Positions 45,726 through 54,206 are shown, numbered from the stretch's first letter. The stretch: DNA of 64,000 bases from Nocardioides cavernae (GCF_013410035.1 NZ_JACCBW010000001.1:62001-126000); one strand, 5' to 3'. Notes: generated by a model not told the origin, from the sequence alone. Numbers and translations: made by a program.

Positions 45726-46506
45726 CCCCGCTCCCTCCCCCACTCCGCGCGCCGCCGGGTCCCGCCGCCCCGTCGTCGGCGTGACGACGTACGTCGAGCG
45801 CGCCCGGCAGGGCGTGTGGGACGTGCCGGCCGCCTACCTGCAGTACGCCTACGTCGAGCTCGTCACCCACGCCGGGGGCGTCCCGGTGCTGCTGCCTCCC
45901 CCGGGCGTCGGCGCCACCCCGGTCGACGTCCTCGACCGGGTGGACGCACTCGTGCTCTCCGGCGGCCGCGACGTGGACGCCCGCCGCTACGGCGCCGAGC
46001 CGCACGCCACCGCGGACCCGCCCGCCACGGACCGCGACGAGTGGGAGCTGGCGCTCACCCGCGAGGCGCTGGACCGCGGCCTGCCGCTGCTCGGCATCTG
46101 TCGCGGGGCGCAGGTCCTCGCGGTCGCGCTCGGCGGGACGCTCGTGCAGCACGTGCCCGACCTGCCCGCCGCAGGCGCGCACAAGCACGGTCCGGGCGAG
46201 TTCGCCACGCACACCGTGCGCACGGTCGACGGCAGCCGCGTCGCGACGGCTCTCGGCGGCGACGCGGTCGTGTCCTGCTACCACCACCAGGCCGTGGAGC
46301 GCCTGCCCGAGGGCCTGCGCGCGACGGCGTACGCCGAGGACGGCGTCGTCGAGGGCGTGGAGCTGGACGGCGAGGGGTTCGCCGTCGGTGTGCAGTGGCA
46401 CCCCGAGCAGACGCTGGACGACCTGCGGCTGATGCAGTCGCTGGTCGCCGCCGCACGAGACCAGTGGGACCGGACGATCCCTCGGACGATGAAGGAGAAG
46501 GTGTGA
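45712..46506 (+). CDS. gamma-glutamyl hydrolase, PuuD-like (class I amidotransferase fold)
   Basis: A 264-residue peptidase C26 protein that should split a gamma-glutamyl amide to free glutamate. Catalytic residues are visible: Cys in LLGICRGAQVLAVALGG, and His-Glu in VGVQWHPEQTLDD. The only start that keeps the N-terminal strand (RPVVGVTTY) is TTG 45712, overlapping the synthetase by 14 nt; ribosome binding there is weak, so coupling is likely. The GTG-TGA end overlaps the dehydrogenase start by 4 nt. Confidence 0.88.
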   Translation: MSGSDPAPSPTPRAAGSRRPVVGVTTYVERARQGVWDVPAAYLQYAYVELVTHAGGVPVLLPPPGVGATPVDVLDRVDALVLSGGRDVDARRYGAEPHATADPPATDRDEWELALTREALDRGLPLLGICRGAQVLAVALGGTLVQHVPDLPAAGAHKHGPGEFATHTVRTVDGSRVATALGGDAVVSCYHHQAVERLPEGLRATAYAEDGVVEGVELDGEGFAVGVQWHPEQTLDDLRLMQSLVAAARDQWDRTIPRTMKEKV

Positions 46507-47906
46507 CCACCGCGATGTTCGACATCGTCAACCCGGCCGACGAGTCGGTCGTGACGAGCGTCCCCGAGCAGGGGGCCGAGGCCGTCGACGAGGCCGTCGC
46601 CCGGGCCGGGACCGCGCAACGGAGGTGGGCCGCGCTCGCACCCGCCGAGCGCGCCGGCGCCCTCCGCGACTTCGCCGCCGTTGTCGACGCGCACGTCGAC
46701 GAGCTGGCCGACCTGGAGGTCCGCAACTCGGGGCACCCGATCGGCCAGGCGGAGTGGGAGGCCGGCCACGTCCGCGACGTGCTCACCTACTACTCCGCCG
46801 CACCCGAGCGCCTCTTCGGCAAGCAGGTCCCGGTCGCCGGCGGCCTCGACATCACCTTCGCCGAGCCGATCGGCGTCGTCGGCGTGGTGACGCCGTGGAA
46901 CTTCCCGATGACGATCGCGTCCTGGGGCTTCGCGCCGGCCCTGGCCGCCGGCAACGCCGTCGTCCTCAAGCCGGCCGAGTGGACGCCGCTGACCTCGCTG
47001 CGCCTCGCCGAGCTCGCCATCGAGGCCGGGCTGCCCGACGGCCTGCTGCAGGTCGTCACCGGCAAGGGCTCGGTCGTCGGCGAGCGGCTCGTCGACCACC
47101 CGGGCGTCCGCAAGGTCGTCTTCACCGGCTCCACGACCACCGGCACCCGGGTCATGGCCCGCGCAGCCGCGCAGGTCAAGCAGGTCACCCTCGAGCTCGG
47201 CGGCAAGAGCGCCAACATCGTCTTCGCCGACAGCGACCTCGAGAAGGCAGCCGCCACCGCGCCCTACGGCGTCTTCGACAACGCCGGCCAGGACTGCTGC
47301 GCCCGCAGCCGGATCCTGGTGCAGGCCTCGGTCGTGGACAGGTTCATGGAGCTCCTCGAGCCCGCGGTCGCCGGCGTGCGCGTCGGCGACCCCCGCGACC
47401 GCGACACCGAGATGGGCCCCTTGGTCTCCCGCGCCCACTGGGAGAAGGTCTCCTCCTACGTCCCCGACGACGCTGCCGTGGCGTTCCGCGGGAGCGCACC
47501 GGACGGGCCGGGCTTCTGGTTCCCGCCGACCGTGCTGACGCCCTCGCGCGAGGACCGGACCGCGCGCGAGGAGATCTTCGGGCCCGTGGTCGCCGTCCTG
47601 CCGTTCGAGGACGAGGCCGATGCCATCGCGCTGGCCAACGACTCGGACTACGGGCTGTCCGGCTCGATCTGGACCCGCGACCTGTCCCGCGCCGTACGTG
47701 TCAGCCGCGCGGTCGAGGCCGGCAACCTGTCGGTCAACTCGCACTCCTCCGTGCGCTACAGCACGCCGTTCGGCGGGTTCAAGCAGTCCGGCGTCGGGCG
47801 CGAGCTCGGCCCTGACGCCCCGCTGTCGTTCACCGAGACCAAGAACGTCTTCATCGCGATCGACCCCGACCCCGCTTCCGACCCAGCCCCCCAGGAGCAG
47901 CCATGA
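46503..47906 (+). CDS. NAD(P)-dependent aldehyde dehydrogenase (PuuC-like)
   Basis: A 467-residue dehydrogenase. The cofactor region VVTPWNFPMTIASWGFAPALAAGNAVVLKPAEWTP (interrupted in this note after 20), FTGSTTTGTRV, the catalytic Glu in LELGGKSANIVF and the catalytic Cys in NAGQDCCARSRI are intact. In this pathway it would oxidise a gamma-glutamyl aldehyde to the acid. GTG 46503 overlaps the PuuD-like stop by 4 nt and its stop overlaps the SDR start by 4 nt. Confidence 0.93.
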   Translation: MTTAMFDIVNPADESVVTSVPEQGAEAVDEAVARAGTAQRRWAALAPAERAGALRDFAAVVDAHVDELADLEVRNSGHPIGQAEWEAGHVRDVLTYYSAAPERLFGKQVPVAGGLDITFAEPIGVVGVVTPWNFPMTIASWGFAPALAAGNAVVLKPAEWTPLTSLRLAELAIEAGLPDGLLQVVTGKGSVVGERLVDHPGVRKVVFTGSTTTGTRVMARAAAQVKQVTLELGGKSANIVFADSDLEKAAATAPYGVFDNAGQDCCARSRILVQASVVDRFMELLEPAVAGVRVGDPRDRDTEMGPLVSRAHWEKVSSYVPDDAAVAFRGSAPDGPGFWFPPTVLTPSREDRTAREEIFGPVVAVLPFEDEADAIALANDSDYGLSGSIWTRDLSRAVRVSRAVEAGNLSVNSHSSVRYSTPFGGFKQSGVGRELGPDAPLSFTETKNVFIAIDPDPASDPAPQEQP

Positions 47907-48691
47907 CCGTCACCCCCGTCGACCTCACCCAGCGGTTGCGCGACCGGGTCGCCATCGTCACCGGCGGCGCGTCCGGCATCGGCCTGGCCTCGGCCCGCCG
48001 GCTCGCCGCGGAGGGCGCGCGCGTCGTCGTCGCGGACCTCGACCCGGAGACGGGCGGGGCCGCGGCCGAGGAGGTCGGGGGCACCTTCGTCGCGGTCGAC
48101 GTCTCCGACCGGGAGCAGGTCGACGCGCTCTTCGACTCCGTCGCGTCCTCGCACGGGTCGGTCGACATCGCGTTCAACAACGCCGGCATCTCGCCGCCGG
48201 AGGACGACCTCATCGAGTCCACCGACCTCGACGCCTGGGACCGCGTCCAGCTGGTCAACCTCACGTCGGTCTACCTGTGCTGCCGCGCGGCGCTGCGCCA
48301 CATGGGTCCGCAGCAGCGCGGCTCGATCATCAACACGGCGTCGTTCGTGGCGGTGATGGGCTCGGCGACCTCGCAGATCTCCTACACCGCCTCCAAGGGC
48401 GGCGTGCTGGCGATGTCGCGCGAGCTCGGGGTGCAGTACGCCCGCTCGGGCATCCGCGTCAACGCGCTGTGCCCCGGGCCGGTGAACACGCCCCTGCTGC
48501 AGGAGCTGTTCGCGAAGGACCCCGAGCGTGCTGCGCGCCGGCTCATCCACGTCCCGGTGGGCCGCTTCGCCGAGCCCGAGGAGCTCGCCGCCGCCGTGGC
48601 GTTCCTCGCCAGCGACGACGCGTCCTTCATCACCGCCACGAGCTTCCTGGTCGACGGCGGCATCCACGCGGCGTACGTCACGCCGCTGTGA
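47903..48691 (+). CDS. short-chain dehydrogenase/reductase (SDR)
   Basis: A 262-residue classical SDR. Coenzyme motif VTGGASGIGLASA, NNAG, catalytic Tyr-Lys in ISYTASKGG and Ser in NTASF are present. A D in VADLDPE after the second strand suggests NAD preference. In the operon it takes the place of the FAD oxidase PuuB of the putrescine route, so I infer that it oxidises an alcohol, for example gamma-glutamylethanolamide, to the aldehyde. ATG 47903 overlaps the previous stop by 4 nt. Confidence 0.92.
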   Translation: MTVTPVDLTQRLRDRVAIVTGGASGIGLASARRLAAEGARVVVADLDPETGGAAAEEVGGTFVAVDVSDREQVDALFDSVASSHGSVDIAFNNAGISPPEDDLIESTDLDAWDRVQLVNLTSVYLCCRAALRHMGPQQRGSIINTASFVAVMGSATSQISYTASKGGVLAMSRELGVQYARSGIRVNALCPGPVNTPLLQELFAKDPERAARRLIHVPVGRFAEPEELAAAVAFLASDDASFITATSFLVDGGIHAAYVTPL

Positions 48692-48707
48692 GCGACCGGA
48701 CGTCGCC

Positions 48708-49421
48708 ATGACTGAGCCGCGCCTCGCCGAGGAGACGTTCTTCCGGCCCGTCCGGCCGGGGAACGCCTTCGAGGACACGGTGCAGCGGCTGCTCCAGACG
48801 ATCAGGCTCGGGGTCGTCGCACCGGGCGACTCGCTGCCCTCGGAGCGGGAGCTGGCCGTACGCCTCGGCGTCAGCCGCGACACGGTGCGCGAGGCGCTGC
48901 GCTCGCTCGGTGAGGCGGGGTACGTCGTCGCGCGCCGCGGCAGGTACGGCGGGACCTTCGTCGCCGACGACCTGCCCCATCCGGAGCCGGACGCGGCCGG
49001 GCCGGACCCGGCCGACCTGGAGGAGATCCTGGCGCTGCGCGAGGTGCTGGAGGTCGGTGCCGCGCGTCTCGCCGCGTCCCGGACGCTGGCGGCGCCCGAG
49101 CGCGACCTGCTGTGGCGAGCGCTGGAGGAGGTCACCGGCGCCGCGCCCGTCGACTACCGGCGCCTGGACTCGCGCCTGCATTTGGTGGTCGCGGAGATCA
49201 CCGGGGTCCGGTCGCTCGTCACCCTCGTGGCCGACAACCGCATGCGGATCAACCAGTACCTCGACGGCATCCCGCTCATCGAGCGCAACATCGCGCACTC
49301 CGACGAGCAGCACCGCACGCTGGTGACCGCGATCCTGGCCGGTCAGCCCGAGGCTGCGGCGGCCGCGACCGAGGAGCACCTGGCCGGGTCGGCGGCACTG
49401 CTGCGCGGCTTCCTGGCGTGA
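48708..49421 (+). CDS. FadR-subfamily GntR regulator of the glutamylation operon
   Basis: A 237-residue regulator. The winged helix is at about residues 22-85 (LPSERELAVRLGVSRDTVREALRSLGEAGYV, split here by its turn), followed by the helical FCD ligand domain with LREVLEVGAARLA, LDSRLHLVVAEITG and NIAHSDEQHRTL (metal-binding His set). ATG 48708 lies 16 nt after the SDR stop. It probably senses an intermediate of the pathway and controls its own operon and the permease; the inverted repeat at 44191-44205 is a candidate site. Confidence 0.9.
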   Translation: MTEPRLAEETFFRPVRPGNAFEDTVQRLLQTIRLGVVAPGDSLPSERELAVRLGVSRDTVREALRSLGEAGYVVARRGRYGGTFVADDLPHPEPDAAGPDPADLEEILALREVLEVGAARLAASRTLAAPERDLLWRALEEVTGAAPVDYRRLDSRLHLVVAEITGVRSLVTLVADNRMRINQYLDGIPLIERNIAHSDEQHRTLVTAILAGQPEAAAAATEEHLAGSAALLRGFLA

Positions 49422-49464
49422 CGTGGGGGCACGGGCGTCGGCGGCGGTCGCTAGCGTGCGGCGC

Positions 49465-50073
49465 ATGGGCGAGCCGATGGACGCGACCGGGCAGCACTTC
49501 CGCGGCGAGGACTGGTACGCCGAAGAGCTGGGTGCGGCCAGGTTCGTGGACTGCACCTTCACCGACGTCGACCTGACCGAGGCGAGCACGACCGGCGCGA
49601 CGTTCGAGTCGTGCACCTTCCACGGCGGCCGGTTCAACGCGTCGACCCACACGGCGACGGCGTTCGTCGGGTGCACCTTCCGGCGCACGTCGTTCTTCGA
49701 CGCCACGCTCGACGGCTGCAAGCTCGTCGGCTCGAGCTTCGAGGAGTGCACGATGCGCCCGCTGACGGTGAGCGGCGGGGCGTGGCTCGGCGTGACGATC
49801 CGCGGCACCAACCTCGCCCGGCTCGACCTCACCGGCGTCGACCTGCGCGAGGCCGACCTGTCGCTGTCCGACCTCACCCTCGCGGTGCTGGCGCGGGCGC
49901 GACTGGACCGGGCCGTGCTTCGGGAGGCCACCCTCGACCGCGCGGACCTGCGCGGCGCGAGCCTCGACGGGATCGACCTCACCGCTGCCACGCTCAACCG
50001 GACGCGTCTCGACGTGGCGGGCGCGGTGCTCCTCGCCGAGCTGCACGGCGCCGACGTGGACCCGACGGCCTAG
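49465..50073 (+). CDS. pentapeptide-repeat protein
   Basis: A 202-residue protein whose body from about residue 26 is a right-handed beta helix of A(D/N)LxX-type repeats, for example FVDCTFTDVDLTEASTTGAT and LDRADLRGASLDGIDLTAAT. Some relatives (MfpA, Qnr) mimic DNA and protect gyrase from quinolones; this one cannot be assigned to that role without comparison. TAGCGT (49452-49457) is 7 nt before ATG 49465 with no Shine-Dalgarno, so probably leaderless. It ends against the TetR gene, sharing a TAG/CTA overlap. Confidence 0.88.
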   Translation: MGEPMDATGQHFRGEDWYAEELGAARFVDCTFTDVDLTEASTTGATFESCTFHGGRFNASTHTATAFVGCTFRRTSFFDATLDGCKLVGSSFEECTMRPLTVSGGAWLGVTIRGTNLARLDLTGVDLREADLSLSDLTLAVLARARLDRAVLREATLDRADLRGASLDGIDLTAATLNRTRLDVAGAVLLAELHGADVDPTA

Positions 50074-50621
50074 GCCACCCGCGCGCGCAGCCCGTCGATC
50101 ACCAGGTCGAGCCCGAGGTCGAAGTCCGGCAGCGACTCCAGCGACCGCTCGACCGCGCCGAGGCGCACGGCCTGGCGCGCGGTCTGCTCCTCGAAGGCGT
50201 GGCCGAAGACGTAGTGCACGAGGGTGCGGGAGGCGACGGCCACCAGCTCGTCCGGGACCCCTGCGTCGGTCAGGACCTTCTCGAGGTCGGTGACGGGTCC
50301 TGCCGCTCCGAGCCCGAACGCCCACACCGTCGCGACGACGTCCGCCCCGTCGGTGACCGCGAGCATGGCGTGGCGCAGCTCGGCGCAGATCTCGCGCAGC
50401 TGCTCGGGCCACGCCACGGCCGTCCGAGGACGAGTGCCGCGGGCGAGGATCTCGTCGGCCACCGCGGCGAGCAGCACCTGCTTGCTCTCGAAGTGGTGGT
50501 AGATCGCGCTGGGCTGGACCTCGAGCTCGGTGCCCAGCCGGCGCATCGTCAGCGACGCGAGCCCGCCCCGGTCGAGCAGGGACAGCGCGTGGGCGAGCAC
50601 GTCCTCGCGGCGGTTCGGCAC
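50070..50621 (-). CDS. TetR-family regulator, BioQ-like, divergent from bioYMN
   Basis: A 183-residue TetR protein with the N-terminal helix-turn-helix LASLTMRRLGTELEVQPSAIYHHFESKQVLL and the TetR_C helical domain. GTG 50621 has GAGAGGGGG 5 nt upstream; a longer frame to 50687 lacks a proper start site. It faces the biotin importer across an intergenic region with two TGAAC-N3-GTTCA boxes, like the sites of the corynebacterial biotin regulator BioQ. I infer control of biotin uptake genes. Confidence 0.85.
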   Translation of the reverse strand: MPNRREDVLAHALSLLDRGGLASLTMRRLGTELEVQPSAIYHHFESKQVLLAAVADEILARGTRPRTAVAWPEQLREICAELRHAMLAVTDGADVVATVWAFGLGAAGPVTDLEKVLTDAGVPDELVAVASRTLVHYVFGHAFEEQTARQAVRLGAVERSLESLPDFDLGLDLVIDGLRARVA

Positions 50622-50652
50622 CGCGGCCCCCTCTCGCGTACGTGTCCCGGCG

Positions 50653-50708
50653 TTGACGCGGACACCCGTCGTCCCTAACCTGAACACCGTTCAACTGATC
50701 ACCGTTCA
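50653..50708 (+). promoter_or_regulatory. bioY promoter with two BioQ-like operator boxes
   Basis: TTGACG (50653-50658), 17 nt, TAACCT (50676-50681) form the bioY promoter. Box 1, TGAACACCGTTCA (50681-50693), is a perfect TGAAC-N3-GTTCA dyad; box 2, TGATCACCGTTCA (50696-50708), has one mismatch. The boxes begin in the -10 and cover the transcription start, so the bound regulator would block initiation. The divergent TetR gene is 60 nt away and may be controlled too. Confidence 0.75.
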
Positions 50709-50726
50709 GGTAGAGGAAACACCGCC

Positions 50727-51338
50727 ATGAGCACGCGCCGCAACCCCGGTACCGACATCGCCCTCATCGCCGCCTTCGCGGCACTCGTCGCGGTGTGCGC
50801 CCTGCTGCCGGCGATCAAGGTGGCCGGGCCCGTGCCGATCACGCTCCAGACCTTCGCGGTCCTGCTCTCCGGGGCGGTCCTCGGGGCACGGCGTGGCTTC
50901 CTCGCCGTCCTGCTCTACGTCGCGGCGGGTGCCGCCGGCCTCCCGATCTTCTCCGGCGGCGCGGCCGGCCTCGCGGTGCTCACCGGCCCGACCGCCGGCT
51001 ACCTCGTGGGGTTCCCGCTCGCAGCCGGGCTGTGCGGTGCGATCGTCGAGCGCCTCCCCCGCCGTTCGCTCGTGAGCGCCGTCGCGATCTTCTGCGCCGG
51101 GCTGGCCAGCTCGGCGATCTTCATCCACACCTGCGGCATGGCCGGCCTGGTGCTGCGCGCCGACCTCACCTGGGGGCAGGCGTGGGACGTCGACAAGATC
51201 TTCTGGCTCGGCGACGTGCTCAAGAACGTCGCGATGGCACTCGTCGCCACGGCCGTGCACCGTGCGTTCCCCGACATGCTCGCGCGGCCCGTGGCCGCGG
51301 GTGCCGCACGGCAGCGCGAGGGCACGCCCGCCGCGTGA
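50727..51338 (+). CDS. bioY: biotin ECF transporter substrate-binding subunit
   Basis: A 203-residue S-component with about six membrane segments. BioY hallmarks: IKVAGPVPITLQTFAVLLSGAVLGARRG and GAAGLPIFSGGAAGLAVLTGPTAGYLVGF, the loop that binds biotin. ATG 50727 has GAGGAAA upstream. Its stop overlaps the bioM start by 4 nt. With BioM and BioN it forms a dedicated biotin importer. Confidence 0.96.
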   Translation: MSTRRNPGTDIALIAAFAALVAVCALLPAIKVAGPVPITLQTFAVLLSGAVLGARRGFLAVLLYVAAGAAGLPIFSGGAAGLAVLTGPTAGYLVGFPLAAGLCGAIVERLPRRSLVSAVAIFCAGLASSAIFIHTCGMAGLVLRADLTWGQAWDVDKIFWLGDVLKNVAMALVATAVHRAFPDMLARPVAAGAARQREGTPAA

Positions 51339-52024
51339 GCGACATCCGCCTGGAGCAGGTCACCGTCTCGGTCCCCACGCACGACGGCGACCGGCAGATC
51401 CTCGGCGAGACCTCGCTGCACCTGACCGAACGACGCGTCGCGCTCGTCGGGCCGAACGGCTCCGGCAAGTCGACCCTCGCGCGCCTGCTGAACGGCCTCG
51501 TCCCGGCGACGACCGGACGGGTCGTGGTGGACGGGCTCGACGTCGCCCGCCAGGGCCGCGAGGTACGCCGTCGCGTCGGCTTCGTCTTCACCGACCCGGC
51601 CGCGCAGCTCGTCATGCCGACGGCTCGCGAGGACGTCGCGCTGTCGCTGCGGCGTACGCACCGGGACAGGGCGCAGCGCCTCGCGGCGGCCGACCGGGTG
51701 CTGGCCGACTTCGGGCTCGACGGCTTCGGCGACCGCAGCGTGCACGGGCTGTCCGGCGGGGAGGGACAGCTCCTCGCGCTCGCCGGCGTGCTCGCGACCG
51801 AGCCGTCGGTCGTGGTGGCCGACGAGCCGACGACGCTCCTCGACCTCGCCAACAGCCGCCGGATCGGCGACCTGCTGCTCTCGCTGCCGCAGCAGGTCGT
51901 CGTCGTCACCCACGACCTCGAGCTCGCCGCACGCTGCGACCGCGTCCTGCTGGTGCGCGCAGGCCGGGTCGAGCGCGACGGCGAGCCCGCCGAGGTGGTC
52001 GAGCACTACCGGGCCCACGCGTGA
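51335..52024 (+). CDS. bioM: biotin ECF transporter ATPase
   Basis: A 229-residue CbiO/EcfA-type ATPase. Walker A GPNGSGKST, FTDPAAQLVMPTAREDVA (Q-loop region typical of ECF ATPases), signature LSGGEGQLLALAGVLA, Walker B VVVADEPTTLLD and switch HDL are all present. GTG 51335 overlaps the bioY stop by 4 nt, and its own stop overlaps bioN. Single ATPase, so it should work as a homodimer. Confidence 0.94.
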   Translation: MSDIRLEQVTVSVPTHDGDRQILGETSLHLTERRVALVGPNGSGKSTLARLLNGLVPATTGRVVVDGLDVARQGREVRRRVGFVFTDPAAQLVMPTAREDVALSLRRTHRDRAQRLAAADRVLADFGLDGFGDRSVHGLSGGEGQLLALAGVLATEPSVVVADEPTTLLDLANSRRIGDLLLSLPQQVVVVTHDLELAARCDRVLLVRAGRVERDGEPAEVVEHYRAHA

Positions 52025-52629
52025 GCGCGCAGCTGCTCGGTCTCCACCAGCCGGGCACCACGCTGCTGCACCGGCTGGCCGCCGGCGCCAAGCTGGTCGG
52101 GCTGGTGGTGGCGAGCCTGGTGGTGGTCGCGGTCCGCGGGCCGGTCTCGGCGCTCGGGTTCCTCGCCCTCGCCGTGGCCCTGCTCGTCTGGTCGGGCGCC
52201 CGCCTGGGCCTGACCCTGCGGGCGATGCGCTGGCTGCTGCTGACCGCCGCGATCCTCGGCGCCTGGACGGTGTGGCAGGACGGGTGGCCGCGCGCCGTCG
52301 AGGTCGTGGGCGACCTGGTCGCGCTCATCCTGCTCGCGACGACGCTGACGGTGACCACGCCGGTCGACGAGGTGATGGACGCCGTCGCACGCGGGCTGCG
52401 GCCGCTGCGACGGGTCGGGGTCGACCCCGAGGCCGTCGCGCTCGCGTTCTCGCTCATGCTGCGCGCGATCCCGTCGACGATCACGCTGGCCGAGGAGTCG
52501 CGCGACGCCGCCGTCGCCCGGGGGCTCGAGCGGTCGCCGCGGGCCCGGCTGATCCCCTTCGTGGTGCGCGTCGTCGCGCGGGCCCGGGACACCGGCGACG
52601 CGCTGCATGCGCGGGGGATCGGCGACTGA
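52021..52629 (+). CDS. bioN: biotin ECF transporter transmembrane coupling subunit (EcfT)
   Basis: A 202-residue membrane protein with about four to five segments. The EcfT coupling helices are recognisable near the C-terminus as ESRDAAVARGLERSPRARLI and ARARDTGDALHARGIGD, which contact the ATPase (Ala-Arg-Gly motifs). GTG 52021 overlaps the bioM stop by 4 nt. It ends the bioYMN operon; two palindromes follow. Confidence 0.93.
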   Translation: MSAQLLGLHQPGTTLLHRLAAGAKLVGLVVASLVVVAVRGPVSALGFLALAVALLVWSGARLGLTLRAMRWLLLTAAILGAWTVWQDGWPRAVEVVGDLVALILLATTLTVTTPVDEVMDAVARGLRPLRRVGVDPEAVALAFSLMLRAIPSTITLAEESRDAAVARGLERSPRARLIPFVVRVVARARDTGDALHARGIGD

Positions 52630-52647
52630 GCGTGTTGTGTCGCTGGA

Positions 52648-52667
52648 GTCACCGGATATCCGGTGAC
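52648..52667. terminator. 20-bp perfect palindrome after bioN
   Basis: GTCACCGGATATCCGGTGAC is self-complementary over all 20 bases; as RNA it folds into an 8-bp stem with an ATAT loop. It lies 18 nt after the bioN stop. Most likely part of a bidirectional terminator between bioN and the convergent amidase gene. Confidence 0.5.
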
Positions 52668-52672
52668 CGCCC

Positions 52673-52704
52673 TGCTTCGAGGTAGAGATCTCTACCTCGA
52701 AGCA
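52673..52704. terminator. 32-bp perfect palindrome before the amidase stop
   Basis: The half TGCTTCGAGGTAGAGA is followed at once by its exact complement, giving a 32-bp perfect palindrome with centre GATC. As RNA it makes a 14-bp stem with a 4-nt loop. It lies 5 nt from the previous palindrome and 69 nt past the amidase stop. There is no T-tract. Terminator, or target of a DNA-binding protein. Confidence 0.55.
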
Positions 52705-52772
52705 CGGATCTCGGGTGCGCAGCCGCCACCCGGAAGGGCGCGCGGACCGCCCTCGGGACCGCGGCCGACACC

Positions 52773-54164
52773 TCACCAGCCGGGTGGGCGCCTGTCCGCC
52801 CACGGGGACGCCTGCTCGACCTGCGCGGCGAGACCCAGCAGGAGCTCCTCCTCCGCCGGCCGGGCGGCGAGCATGACGCCCACCGGCAGCCCGTCGTCGG
52901 TCCAGTGGAGCGGCAGCGACACGGCCGGCATGCCGGTGACGTTCCACGCGCTGGTCCAGGGGGTGAACGCCTTCTGCGCGGCGAAGTCGCGGGCTGGGTC
53001 CGCGTCGTCGCGCAGCGCGCCGACCGGGGCAGGCGGGGCGGCCAGTGTCGGGGTCAGCACGATGTCGTACGCCGCAAGTGCCGTGAGCGCGGCGGCTGCG
53101 TGCTGGCGCAGCCGTCCGATCGCCAGCCCGAGCTCCGGTCCGCTGACGGCGTGGCCGAGCCCGCCGAGCCACCGGGTCAGCGGCCGCAGGCGGTCCTCAC
53201 GACCGGGCGGTGCGGGCGACAGCGCGGTGGGGACGGCCCAGCAGGTCTCGAAGTCCGCGACGGCCTCCGGCGGGATCGGGACGGGGACGTCCTCGACGTC
53301 GTGGCCGAGGGAGGCGAGCAGGACCGAGGCGTCCTCCCACGCAGCGACGCTCGCCGGGTGCACCTCGACGTCGGCGATGACCGGGGTGACGAAGCGCGCG
53401 ACGCGGAGCCGGCCGGGCTCGCGGTCGCAGGCGTCGAGGAAGGTGCCGGACGGAGGGGGTGCCCAGTACGGGTCGCCGACCCGGCGCCCGGCGAGGACGT
53501 CGAGGAGCGCGGCGGCGTCGCGGACCGTACGAGCGAGGGTGCCCGCCGTCGCGAGGCCGACGGGGTCGCCGTACGTCGGTGCTCCGCTGACGCGCCCCCG
53601 GGTCGGCTTGAGGCCCACGAGCCCGCAGCAGGAGGCGGGGATCCGGATCGAGCCGCCCCCGTCGGAGCCGGGCGCGACCGGGAGCAGGCCCGCGGCCACT
53701 GCGGCACCGGCTCCGCCCGACGACCCGCCGGCCGTACGGCTGCGGTCCCACGGCGTCACGGCGGGCGGCGCCACGTCGGGCTCGGTGTAGCAGGGCGAGC
53801 CGAACTCCGGGGTGTTGGTCTTGCCCAGGCTCGGCATGCCGGCGGCCTCGACCGACAGCACGAGCGCGTCGGACTGCTCGGGGACGAAGTCGTCGTAGGC
53901 CGCGGAGCCGAAGGTGGTCCGTACGCCCGCGGTGGGGTGCAGGTCCTTGATGCCGGTCGGGACGCCCCACAGCGGACCTGCGTCCGTGGGGCGTCCCGAC
54001 TCGGTGAGGGCACGCGCGTGCTCGCGCGCCCGGTCGTGCGTGGTGGTGATGAAGGCGCCGACGTCGTCGGCACGGCCGGCGTAGTGCTCGACCAGGTCGA
54101 GCGGCGACACCTCGCCGCGGCGTACGGCGTCGCCCTGCTCGAGCGCGGTCAGGTCGTGGAGCAC
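52773..54164 (-). CDS. amidase-signature-family hydrolase
   Basis: A 463-residue amidase with the Ser-cisSer-Lys triad: K73 (GIKDL), S148 (TAGGSSGGAGAA) and S172 (GSDGGGSIRIPAS). The C-terminal half is the usual substrate-binding cap. Substrate unknown; the family covers simple amides, carbamates and mischarged tRNA. GTG 54164 has TACGGT 7 nt upstream and no clear ribosome site. It converges on bioN across two perfect palindromes. Confidence 0.9.
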   Translation of the reverse strand: MLHDLTALEQGDAVRRGEVSPLDLVEHYAGRADDVGAFITTTHDRAREHARALTESGRPTDAGPLWGVPTGIKDLHPTAGVRTTFGSAAYDDFVPEQSDALVLSVEAAGMPSLGKTNTPEFGSPCYTEPDVAPPAVTPWDRSRTAGGSSGGAGAAVAAGLLPVAPGSDGGGSIRIPASCCGLVGLKPTRGRVSGAPTYGDPVGLATAGTLARTVRDAAALLDVLAGRRVGDPYWAPPPSGTFLDACDREPGRLRVARFVTPVIADVEVHPASVAAWEDASVLLASLGHDVEDVPVPIPPEAVADFETCWAVPTALSPAPPGREDRLRPLTRWLGGLGHAVSGPELGLAIGRLRQHAAAALTALAAYDIVLTPTLAAPPAPVGALRDDADPARDFAAQKAFTPWTSAWNVTGMPAVSLPLHWTDDGLPVGVMLAARPAEEELLLGLAAQVEQASPWADRRPPGW

Positions 54165-54206
54165 GTCACCGACCGTAGCCCCACCGCCGGTCGAGCGTGC
54201 TGCGGA

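Noticed and set aside
42543..45743. 1066-codon frame on the minus strand across the permease and the GS-like gene
   Set aside because: Shadow of the GS-like gene and of the permease in another frame; its sequence is simple Arg/His/Gly-rich text with no family motif.
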